A DNA stretch of 11,720 nt from Streptosporangiaceae bacterium (GTDB taxonomy: Bacteria > Actinomycetota > Actinomycetes > Streptosporangiales > Streptosporangiaceae). The notes below the pieces were generated by a model. The model ran no database searches and was not told where the DNA came from. It worked only from the letters and a program-made list of their open reading frames with translations. The position numbers and the translations under genes are program-made. Below are positions 5,583 to 11,720 of the stretch, piece after piece. The stretch is from NCBI GenBank assembly GCA_030040415.1, contig JASHTT010000545.1, forward strand, positions 1 through 11,720. Reading direction: 5' to 3'. Within the stretch, counting starts at the first letter, position 1, and each line of letters begins with the position of its first letter.

Positions 5583-7234
5583 AGGGCCGTCTCCGCCGGC
5601 GCGCCGCGCGGGTGATGCTGCTTGCCGCGACCGTGGCTGCAGCGCTGATCCCGATGCAGTCCGCGCTGGCCAGCACCGCCGGGTTGGCCAGCGCCGCCGG
5701 GCAGTACACGCCGATCGAGGGCGCGGGTTCGTCGTGGGCCGCGGTGGCGCTCACCCAGTGGGCTCAGTACATGCAGACCCTCGGCGCCACCATCACCTTC
5801 GAGCCCAACGGCTCGGCCGAGGGCCGCCAGTTCTTCCTGGGAAACCAGGTGGACTTCGCCGCGTCGGATCCGCCGTTCCGCAACGGCGAGGACCCGTTCC
5901 AGTCGGGCTCCGCCGAGCACCCGACCTCCGCATTCTCGTATGTCCCCGACGTGGCCGGCGGAACCGCCTTCATGTACCACCTGGACGTCGGCGGTAAGCA
6001 GATCAGGAACATGAGGCTGTCCGGACTGACCATCGCGAAGATCTTCACGGGCCAGATCACCAACTGGGATAACCCGGAGATCACTCATGACTACGGCAAG
6101 CAACTGCCGAGCATCCCGATCGTGCCGGTGGTGCGAGCGGATGGGTCCGGCGCGACATACTTCTTCACCAGGTGGATGGAGTACACCTACGGGTCGATCT
6201 GGCTCAACTTCTGCAAGCAGCAGCACGGGCACCTGCTCCCCAACGGGACCTGCCCGCAGACCGAGTTCTACCCGGAGAACTGGGGTGACTCGGTCGCGCA
6301 GAACGGCTCCGAGGCGGTCGCGTCCTACATCGGCGCCTCCTATGGCCAGGGCGCCATCGGTTATGACGAGTACGCCTACGCGCTGCAGTCGAACATTCCC
6401 GTCGTGTCGGTGCTGAATCCGGGCGGATACTACGTCCAGCCGACGGCCTCCAACGTGGCTGTCGCGCTCACCAAGGCCGTCATCAACGACGACCCGCACA
6501 GCCAGAATTACCTGCAGCAGAACCTCAACGCCGTCTACACCTTCACCGACCCGCGGTCCTACCCGCTGTCGAGCTACAGCTACCTGATCGTGCCCAGGGT
6601 CCCATTGAAGGGACAGACGCAGTGCGAGTGCAACGGCTTCACGTCGGGCGCGGGCCGGACTCTGAGCACTTACATCGATTACTATCTATGCGCCGGCCAG
6701 CAGTACTCGGCCCAGCTCGGTTATTCGCCGCTGCCGCTCGAACTGGTCGAGGGAGGACTGCTGCAGGCCAGCAAGATTCCCGGTGCCATTCCTGAACCCA
6801 GTCTTTCCCAGTGCGCCAACCCTACCCTGAAGGGTGGCAAACTTATTATCTTGGATAATGCACCATATCCGAGTAAATGTCAGAAATTGGGCGCGCCGCT
6901 GAGCTGCGGTGGCGGCAGCACTTCGACGACGGGCACAGGATCGTCCGGAAGCGGCGGTAGCGGTAGCAGTGGCACCGGTAGCAGCGGAACCGGCGGCAGC
7001 GGCAGCAGCGGCACGAACCCGGCTACCGGCGGCGGCAGCGGCACGAGCGGCTCGGGTGGTGACGGGACTTCCGGTACCAACGGCACGCCAACAGGCACCG
7101 TGGTGAACCTCGCCTCGACCGACAGCAATCCGACTGTGTTCGGCGTGCTGACGGTGCTGGAAATCCTGGCCGTCATCGGGTTGCCGCCGATCGTCTACGC
7201 GGTGCTCCGGCGCCGTCGGCAGGCGCGGAGATGA
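5579..7234 (+). CDS. pstS: Membrane-anchored phosphate-binding protein PstS
   Basis: This is the phosphate receptor of the importer, 551 residues, starting at GTG 5579 with AGGAGG at 5568-5573. The GTGA overlap with the previous stop indicates translational coupling. An N-terminal signal sequence (about 1-32) precedes the binding fold. PstS landmarks are GAGSSW (48-53), EPNGSAEG (75-82), VDFAASDPPF (91-100, including the phosphate-binding Asp97), LSGLTIAKIFTGQITNW (147-163) and VRADGSGAT (185-193). At the position of the ligand Thr in RxDGSGT there is Ala192, with Thr193 next. Residues 348-443 form a Cys-rich extension (Cys349, 351, 371, 412, 434, 443). A Gly/Ser/Thr stalk (444-507), a transmembrane helix (about 519-543) and the tail RRRRQARR follow. 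The protein is thus held by its C-terminus instead of by a lipid anchor. It overlaps the sortase-like gene by 4 bp. Confidence 0.9.
   Translation: MKGRLRRRAARVMLLAATVAAALIPMQSALASTAGLASAAGQYTPIEGAGSSWAAVALTQWAQYMQTLGATITFEPNGSAEGRQFFLGNQVDFAASDPPFRNGEDPFQSGSAEHPTSAFSYVPDVAGGTAFMYHLDVGGKQIRNMRLSGLTIAKIFTGQITNWDNPEITHDYGKQLPSIPIVPVVRADGSGATYFFTRWMEYTYGSIWLNFCKQQHGHLLPNGTCPQTEFYPENWGDSVAQNGSEAVASYIGASYGQGAIGYDEYAYALQSNIPVVSVLNPGGYYVQPTASNVAVALTKAVINDDPHSQNYLQQNLNAVYTFTDPRSYPLSSYSYLIVPRVPLKGQTQCECNGFTSGAGRTLSTYIDYYLCAGQQYSAQLGYSPLPLELVEGGLLQASKIPGAIPEPSLSQCANPTLKGGKLIILDNAPYPSKCQKLGAPLSCGGGSTSTTGTGSSGSGGSGSSGTGSSGTGGSGSSGTNPATGGGSGTSGSGGDGTSGTNGTPTGTVVNLASTDSNPTVFGVLTVLEILAVIGLPPIVYAVLRRRRQARR
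6907..7090 (+). repeat. Low-complexity Gly/Ser/Thr stalk coding repeat in pstS
   Basis: This segment consists of imperfect, degenerate repeats of GGC/AGC/ACC-type codons, encoding runs of the GSGGSGSSGTGSSGTGG kind. It connects the binding fold to the membrane helix and probably acts as a flexible spacer across the cell wall. Such tandem codons tend to vary in length between strains by slippage. Confidence 0.75.
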
Positions 7235-8097
7235 CGGCTGTCGCGCCACCCGCGGAGGCGCCAGCCCGCGAGGGGTCACGGCCGAGTGGGATCTCGCCGG
7301 CCCGCTGTGTCGGGATCAGCCTGATACTGCTCGCGGTGCTGATGCTTGGCTTTGTCGCCTACCTGTTCGGTTTCTCGGGGTTGCAGGAAGACAGCGCGCA
7401 GCGCAAGCTCTACGGAACGCTCAGCGGTGAGTTCAGCCAGGAAATCGGGCCGCTTGGCCCGACGAAGCCGGGCAACCCGGTGGCTGTCCTTTACATTCCG
7501 CAGGCCGGGATCAGCAGGCTGGTTGTCGTCGAGGGCACAACGCCGGAGCAGTTGACGCTGGGCCCCGGTCACCTGCGCGACACCCCGCTGCCGGGGCAGA
7601 TCGGCACGTCGGTGATCTACGGCAGGCGGGTCACGTTCGGGGCGCCGTTCGGCGGTCTCGGCAAGCTGCTGCCCGGCGACGGGATCACCGCCATCACCCA
7701 GCAGGGCACTTTCCACTACAAGGTGGTCGCGATCGGCGACAGCCAGCATCCTGTGGAGAACAACGCGCTGAACCAGCTCGTGCTGCTGACGGCCAGCTCG
7801 ACGGGGCTGCCGAGGTACTACCTCGAGGTGGATGCAGATCTGTCCGGCACCGCTCAGAGCGGCTACAGCCAGCTGCCAGACATATCTCCGATCGAAACGG
7901 CGATGGCCGGCGACGATGGCGCGCTCGTGCTCACCATGGTGTGGGGGATGGCGCTCGTGCTGGTAGCGGTCGGTGGTGCTGTCGCCGCATCTCGCTGGTC
8001 GCCGTGGACGGTCTACCTCGTCCTCGTCCCTGCGGTGCTGGCCATCTTGTGGAACCTTTACGAGAGCTTCGCAGCAGTGCTGCCTAACCTCTATTAG
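7231..8097 (+). CDS. Sortase-fold membrane protein lacking the catalytic Cys and His (pseudosortase)
   Basis: The protein has 288 residues and begins at the ATGA overlap with pstS. A membrane segment at about 25-48 is followed by a class D/E-like sortase domain (about 84-204). Family landmarks include VLYIPQAGISRLVVVEG (86-102), GPGHLRDTPLPGQIGTS (111-127), GAPFGGL (137-143) and LLPGDGI (146-152). In active sortases the next signatures are GHR, with the catalytic His, and LTTC, with the nucleophilic Cys. Here they read G131-R132-R133 and L186-T187-A188. The only Cys in the protein is Cys26, at the first membrane helix, so no substitute nucleophile exists. An Arg (195) is kept near the usual catalytic Arg position. 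Two more membrane helices follow (about 231-252 and 259-279). Transpeptidase activity is therefore unlikely. A scaffold or peptide-binding role for the neighbouring anchored receptors is inference. pstB follows after 24 bp. Confidence 0.8.
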   Translation: MTAVAPPAEAPAREGSRPSGISPARCVGISLILLAVLMLGFVAYLFGFSGLQEDSAQRKLYGTLSGEFSQEIGPLGPTKPGNPVAVLYIPQAGISRLVVVEGTTPEQLTLGPGHLRDTPLPGQIGTSVIYGRRVTFGAPFGGLGKLLPGDGITAITQQGTFHYKVVAIGDSQHPVENNALNQLVLLTASSTGLPRYYLEVDADLSGTAQSGYSQLPDISPIETAMAGDDGALVLTMVWGMALVLVAVGGAVAASRWSPWTVYLVLVPAVLAILWNLYESFAAVLPNLY

Positions 8098-8121
8098 CCG
8101 GCCCGAGGACCCAGCCAAGCC

Positions 8122-9042
8122 ATGACAGTCACCGACAGACCGAGCGGAGCTGCCGCTATGACCGATATCGCCGCCCAGCCCCCGGGGGCCGCTGGAGGTC
8201 CCGGCGCCGACTGGTACCGCCAGCCGTACCAGGCGGTTACAGACACGGCCCGGCTGCCGCTGAGCGGGACCAAGCTCGTCGGCCTGGAAGCCCGTAGCAT
8301 CTCGGCCTGGTTCAGCGGGCACAAGGTGCTCGAGCGGGTCTCGCTGAACATGGAACCCGGCAAGGTCACGGCCCTCATCGGGCCGTCCGGCTGCGGCAAG
8401 TCGACGTTCCTGCGGATCCTGAACCGGATGCACGAAATGGTGAAGGGCGCTCAGCTGGCCGGCGAGGTGCTGCTCGGCGAGCATGACATTTACGATCCCA
8501 CTGCGCGTCCGGCCGACGTCCGGCGCAGGATCGGAATGGTCTTCCAGAAGCCGAACCCGTTCCCGGCCATGTCGGTGTACGACAACGTGGCGAGCGGGCT
8601 CAAGCTCAGCGGCATGAAGGTCCCCGATACCGACAGCCTGGTTGAGGACAGCCTGCGGCGGGCCGGGCTCTGGAACGAGGTGCAGCGGCGGCTGCGCGCG
8701 CCGGGCGGCGCGCTGTCCGGCGGCCAGCAGCAGCGCCTCTGCATCGCAAGGGCGCTGGCGATCTCGCCGGACGTGCTGCTGATGGACGAGCCGTGCTCGG
8801 CCCTGGACCCGACCTCGACCAGACGGATCGAGGAGACCATCGGCGAGCTGAACGGCCAGGTCACGATCGTCATCGTCACGCACAACATGCAGCAGGCGCA
8901 GCGCGTCTCGGAGAACTGCGCGTTCTTCCTCGCGGCCGAGAACACGCCGGGCCACATCGTGGAGTCGGGCTTGACCCAGCAGATGTTCGAGGAGCCGTCC
9001 GACCCGCGCACCGCTGATTACGTGCACGGCCGATTCGGCTGA
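8122..9042 (+). CDS. pstB: Phosphate ABC transporter ATP-binding protein PstB
   Basis: This is the cytoplasmic ATPase that powers the PstC-PstA channel. In the 306-residue form the motifs are Walker A GPSGCGKST (87-95), Q-loop Gln142 in FQKPNPFP, signature LSGGQ (198-202), Walker B VLLMDEP (218-224) with SALDPTST after it, and the switch His254 in THN. FQKPNPFPAMSVYDNV and VIVTHNMQQAQRVS are characteristic of PstB among ABC ATPases. The N-terminus has about 50 low-complexity residues before the fold. ATG 8122 has GAGGA 12 nt upstream. ATG 8158 (294 residues) has GGAG 8 nt upstream and is an equally good start. It is the last gene of the operon; no phoU follows, although phoU commonly accompanies pstB. 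Confidence 0.93.
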   Translation: MTVTDRPSGAAAMTDIAAQPPGAAGGPGADWYRQPYQAVTDTARLPLSGTKLVGLEARSISAWFSGHKVLERVSLNMEPGKVTALIGPSGCGKSTFLRILNRMHEMVKGAQLAGEVLLGEHDIYDPTARPADVRRRIGMVFQKPNPFPAMSVYDNVASGLKLSGMKVPDTDSLVEDSLRRAGLWNEVQRRLRAPGGALSGGQQQRLCIARALAISPDVLLMDEPCSALDPTSTRRIEETIGELNGQVTIVIVTHNMQQAQRVSENCAFFLAAENTPGHIVESGLTQQMFEEPSDPRTADYVHGRFG

Positions 9043-9176
9043 CCTGGCCGCGCCCAGGCTGCGCGTCTGCGGCAAGCCGCGCCCCTCACCGGCCGGGTAC
9101 AGCCTCTGGTGCAACACGGCTAGCCGATCTAGGTTTGCCTCTAGGCGTTTCTGCCTTGTCCCGGAGGTGCCAGCGC
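9043..9176 (+). other. Intergenic region between pstB and the cox-like operon
   Basis: These 134 bp separate two apparently unrelated operons. The only hairpin I can see near the pstB end is a short GCGGC/GCCGC pair (9069-9073 and 9076-9080) with a 2-nt gap, too weak to call a terminator. GGCTAGCC (9119-9126) is a perfect 8-bp palindrome. CTAGG occurs twice close by, with TTTGCC between the copies, but no convincing -35/-10 pair is visible. GGAGGTG at 9163-9169 is the ribosome-binding site for the next gene. Confidence 0.4.
9045..9064 (+). repeat. Intergenic near-copy of a segment from the start of the CoxL-like gene
   Basis: The 20 bases from 9045 match 9676-9694 apart from one extra C (TGGCCGCGCC[C]AGGCTGCGC). 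The second copy encodes the start of GRARLRKEDGRL in the large subunit; the first is non-coding, directly after the pstB stop. It could be a remnant of a duplication or chance similarity in GC-rich sequence. Confidence 0.3.
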
Positions 9177-9644
9177 ATGACTCAGATCACCGTTACGGTC
9201 GACGGCGTCAGTTACGTCGATCAGGTCGAACCTCGGTTGCTGCTTGTCCACTACCTCAGAGAGGTCGTGGGGAAGACCGGTACACCCATCGGGTGCGATA
9301 CCTCGAACTGCGGTGCGTGCACCGTGCTGATGGACGGCGAGTCCGTCAAGAGCTGCTCGGTGCTCGCGGTCCAGGCCGACGGCACCGACGTGGTGACCAT
9401 CGAAGGCCTCGCGAACGGTGAGCTGAGCCCGGTGCAGCGCGCGTTCCATGCCGAGCACGCGCTGCAATGCGGCTTCTGCACGCCCGGCATGATCATGGCA
9501 GCGACCGACCTGCTCCGGGACAACCCGCACCCGTCGGAGCAGGAGATCAGGGAAGGGCTCGAAGGCAACTTGTGTAGGTGCACCGGCTACGAGAACATCG
9601 TCCGCGCCGTCAAGCGCGCGGCGGAGACCGGGGTGAGCGCATGA
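9177..9644 (+). CDS. coxS: CoxS-like 2Fe-2S small subunit of a molybdenum hydroxylase
   Basis: This 155-residue protein carries electrons from the molybdenum centre to the flavin subunit in the CO-dehydrogenase/xanthine-dehydrogenase family. The N-terminal plant-type ferredoxin domain has Cys40, 45, 48 and 60 (CDTSNCGACTV ... SC). The C-terminal helical domain has Cys98, 101, 133 and 135 (CGFCTPG and CRCTG), so both 2Fe-2S clusters have complete ligand sets. ATG 9177 is used because GGAGGTG (9163-9169) lies 7 nt upstream; an in-frame ATG at 9135 would add 14 residues of no family character. The TGA overlaps the start of the large subunit (ATGA), indicating coupled translation. The symbol reflects family resemblance; CO as substrate is not shown. 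Confidence 0.9.
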   Translation: MTQITVTVDGVSYVDQVEPRLLLVHYLREVVGKTGTPIGCDTSNCGACTVLMDGESVKSCSVLAVQADGTDVVTIEGLANGELSPVQRAFHAEHALQCGFCTPGMIMAATDLLRDNPHPSEQEIREGLEGNLCRCTGYENIVRAVKRAAETGVSA

Positions 9645-11720
9645 CCGCGACAGTCGAGTCACCTGCCGCCGAACTTGGCCGCGCCAGGCTGCGCAAGGAA
9701 GACGGGAGGCTGATCACCGGCCAGACAAACTGGACGGACAACATCACGCTGCCGGGCACGCTGCACATGGCGTTCCTGCGCAGCCCCTACTCTCGCGCCC
9801 GGATTCTGAGCGTGGATGTCAGCGGCGCCAAGAAGGTCCCCGGCGTGATCGCCGCGTTCTCTGGCGCCGACTTCGCCGGTGAGCAGGGCAGCCTGCCGTG
9901 CGCCTGGCCGGTGACCGAGGACATCGTGATCCCGGCGCACCCGCCGATGGCCGTCGACCAGGTGCGCTACGTGGGCGAAGCGGTTGCTGTCGTGGTGGCC
10001 CGCGACCGGTACACCGCCGCCGACGCCCTCTCGGAGATCGAGGTGGACTACGAGCCGCTGCCACCCGTGCTCGACATCCGCACGGCCCTCGATGAAGGCT
10101 CGCCGCAGGTGCACGAAGCCGGCAACAAGAGCTACGAGTGGGTATTCGGCAACGGCGACATCGACGCGGCGTTCCGGGACGCGCCGGTCGTGATCGAGCG
10201 CACGTTCCGGCAGCAGCGGCTGATCCCGTGCGCGATGGAGCCGCGCGCGGTGCTGGCTTCCTGGGTGGGCGAGCAGGTCACGCTGTGGTCGGCTACTCAG
10301 ATACCGCACGTGCTGCGGTTCGCCCTGTCTGCCTTCTTCGGCATTCCGGAGCAGGACATCCGGGTAATCGCGCCCGACGTCGGCGGCGGTTTTGGCTCCA
10401 AGCTGCAGGTCACTGCCGAGGAGGTGCTGGCGGTGCTGGTGGGCCGGCGGCTCGGCAAGCCGGTCAAGTGGACGGAGTCGCGCAGCGAAGGCAACATGAC
10501 CGTGCACCACGGCCGTGACCAGTGGCAGCGGATCAAGATCGCTGCCGACCGCGACGGCCGGCTGCGTGGCTTGTCCGTCGACCTGCTCGCCGACATGGGC
10601 GCGTACCTCATGCTGGTCACGCCGGGCGTCCCGCTGCTCGGCGCCTTCATGTACAACGCCATCTACAAGATGGACGCGTATTCGTTCCGCTGCACCGGCA
10701 TCTTCACCAACAAGATGCCCACCGACGCTTACCGCGGCGCGGGCAGGCCGGAGGCCACGTTCGCCATCGAGCGCATGATGGACGAGCTCGCGGCCGAACT
10801 CGGGATAGAGCCGCTCGAGATCCGCGAGCGCAACTGGATCAAGCACGAGGAGTTCCCGTACACCACGATCGCCGGACTGACCTATGACTCCGGGAATTAC
10901 GAGGCGGCGACGGCGAAGGCCAGGGAGCTGTTCGACTACGACGGCTTGCGCCGGGAGCAGCAGGCAAGGATCGACGCCGGGGACACCACCCGGCTCGGCA
11001 TTGGCATCTCGACGTTCACCGAGATGTGCGGCCTGGCACCGTCGCGCGTGCTCGGCTCGCTGTCGTACGGCGCCGGCGGCTGGGAAGCCGCCTCGATCCG
11101 GATGCTGCCGACCGGGAAGGTCGAGGTGGTGACCGGCTCTAGCGCACATGGTCAGGGGCACGAGACGGCATGGAGCCAGATCGTTGCCGACCAGCTCGGC
11201 GTGCCGTTCGAGGATATCCGCGTGCTGCACGGCGACACCCTGGTGTCCCCGAAGGGGATGGACACCTACGGCTCGCGTTCGCTCGCCGTCGGCGGGCTGG
11301 CGCTGGTGTCCGCGTGCGACAAGGTGGTCGAGAAGGCGAAGGTGATCGCGGCCGCCATGCTCGAGGCCTCGGTTGACGACCTGGAGTTTTCGGCCGGCCG
11401 GTTCTCGGTGCGCGGCGACCCGGAGGCCAGCAAGACCATCCAGGAGGTCGCGCTCACCGCGTTCGCGGCGCACGACCTGCCGGAAGGCGTCGAGCCATCG
11501 ATCGACTCGGACGCGACCTACGACCCGGACAACTTCTCCTTCCCGCATGGCACGCATCTGTGCGCGGTGGAGGTGGATACCGAGACGGGCATGGTGACGA
11601 TCCGCTCCTATGTCGCGGTCGACGACGTTGGGGTCGTGGTGAACCCGCTGATCGTGGAGGGCCAGGTGCACGGCGGCATCGCGCAGGGCATCGCCCAGGC
11701 GCTGTACGAGGAGGGCGTCT
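9641..11720 (+). CDS. Form II CoxL-like molybdenum-binding large subunit (3' end outside window)
   Basis: The frame opens at ATG 9641 and is uninterrupted to the window end, giving about 693 residues; the family usually has about 780-800. The N-terminus has GRARLRKEDGRLITG, typical of the aldehyde oxidase/xanthine dehydrogenase a/b hammerhead region, followed by FLRSPYSRARI and VRYVGEAVAVVVA. The molybdenum-cofactor domain shows MEPRAVLA, APDVGGGFGSK and DAYRGAGRPEA. The active-site loop AYRGAGR is at residues 363-369 (10727-10747). This is the form II signature; bona fide CO dehydrogenase (form I) has AYXCSFR. Further on are SSAHGQGHETAWSQI and VHGGIAQGIAQALYEE at the edge. The small-large gene order fits the SLM layout of form II clusters, so a CoxM flavoprotein gene may follow. 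Substrate unknown: CO at low rate, an aldehyde or a heterocycle are all possible. Confidence 0.9.
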   Translation, partial: MTATVESPAAELGRARLRKEDGRLITGQTNWTDNITLPGTLHMAFLRSPYSRARILSVDVSGAKKVPGVIAAFSGADFAGEQGSLPCAWPVTEDIVIPAHPPMAVDQVRYVGEAVAVVVARDRYTAADALSEIEVDYEPLPPVLDIRTALDEGSPQVHEAGNKSYEWVFGNGDIDAAFRDAPVVIERTFRQQRLIPCAMEPRAVLASWVGEQVTLWSATQIPHVLRFALSAFFGIPEQDIRVIAPDVGGGFGSKLQVTAEEVLAVLVGRRLGKPVKWTESRSEGNMTVHHGRDQWQRIKIAADRDGRLRGLSVDLLADMGAYLMLVTPGVPLLGAFMYNAIYKMDAYSFRCTGIFTNKMPTDAYRGAGRPEATFAIERMMDELAAELGIEPLEIRERNWIKHEEFPYTTIAGLTYDSGNYEAATAKARELFDYDGLRREQQARIDAGDTTRLGIGISTFTEMCGLAPSRVLGSLSYGAGGWEAASIRMLPTGKVEVVTGSSAHGQGHETAWSQIVADQLGVPFEDIRVLHGDTLVSPKGMDTYGSRSLAVGGLALVSACDKVVEKAKVIAAAMLEASVDDLEFSAGRFSVRGDPEASKTIQEVALTAFAAHDLPEGVEPSIDSDATYDPDNFSFPHGTHLCAVEVDTETGMVTIRSYVAVDDVGVVVNPLIVEGQVHGGIAQGIAQALYEEGV

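Noticed and set aside
7276..9117. Long antisense open frame (613 codons) opposite the sortase-like gene and pstB
   Set aside because: It is a codon-bias shadow spanning two real genes and the gap between them; the product has no recognisable motif.
9119..9126. GGCTAGCC palindrome as an operator for the cox-like genes
   Set aside because: It is an isolated 8-bp palindrome with no partner site or promoter elements; such palindromes are frequent by chance.
9659..11671. Long antisense open frame (670 codons) opposite the CoxL-like gene
   Set aside because: It is the GC-rich shadow of a clearly conserved gene; its translation is His/Arg/Val-rich without domains, and there is no ribosome-binding context.

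Overview
This is a GC-rich window with GC-biased third codon positions, dense same-strand genes and 4-bp ATGA/GTGA overlaps. The protein families also fit a high-GC actinobacterium: long secreted Pst-type binding proteins with Ser/Thr/Pro or Gly/Ser stalks, and a form II CoxL. No species can be named from the sequence. All nine genes I support are on the + strand.

Region 1 (1-607) is the 3' end of a secreted PstS-like binding protein. It is followed by a perfect 17-bp hairpin, probably a terminator. Region 2 (about 671-902) is a promoter region. It carries four heptamers spaced exactly 11 nt apart, which looks like a Pho box, and a good Shine-Dalgarno sequence before pstC.

Region 3 (903-9042) is an unusual phosphate-uptake operon: pstC - pstA - large membrane-anchored PBP-like protein - membrane-anchored PstS - sortase-fold membrane protein - pstB. 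The permeases, binding protein and ATPase are clear. Three things are not canonical. The binding proteins lie in the middle of the operon. Both end in a low-complexity stalk, a transmembrane helix and a basic tail. A sortase-like gene lies between pstS and pstB, and it has lost both the catalytic Cys and the catalytic His, so it is probably a pseudoenzyme. The large PBP-like protein also has an N-terminal domain resembling the neocarzinostatin beta-sandwich, and it lacks the usual phosphate-binding motifs. No phoU is visible.

Region 4 (9177 to the window end) starts a second operon. It encodes the 2Fe-2S small subunit and the molybdenum-binding large subunit of a CO-dehydrogenase/xanthine-dehydrogenase family hydroxylase. 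The large subunit has the AYRGAGR loop of form II CoxL and runs off the window.

The most notable signal is the group made of the sortase pseudoenzyme and the two binding proteins with sorting-signal-like tails. It suggests a modified Pst system in which the receptors stay tethered to the membrane, possibly arranged by a non-catalytic sortase fold. That functional link is inference.
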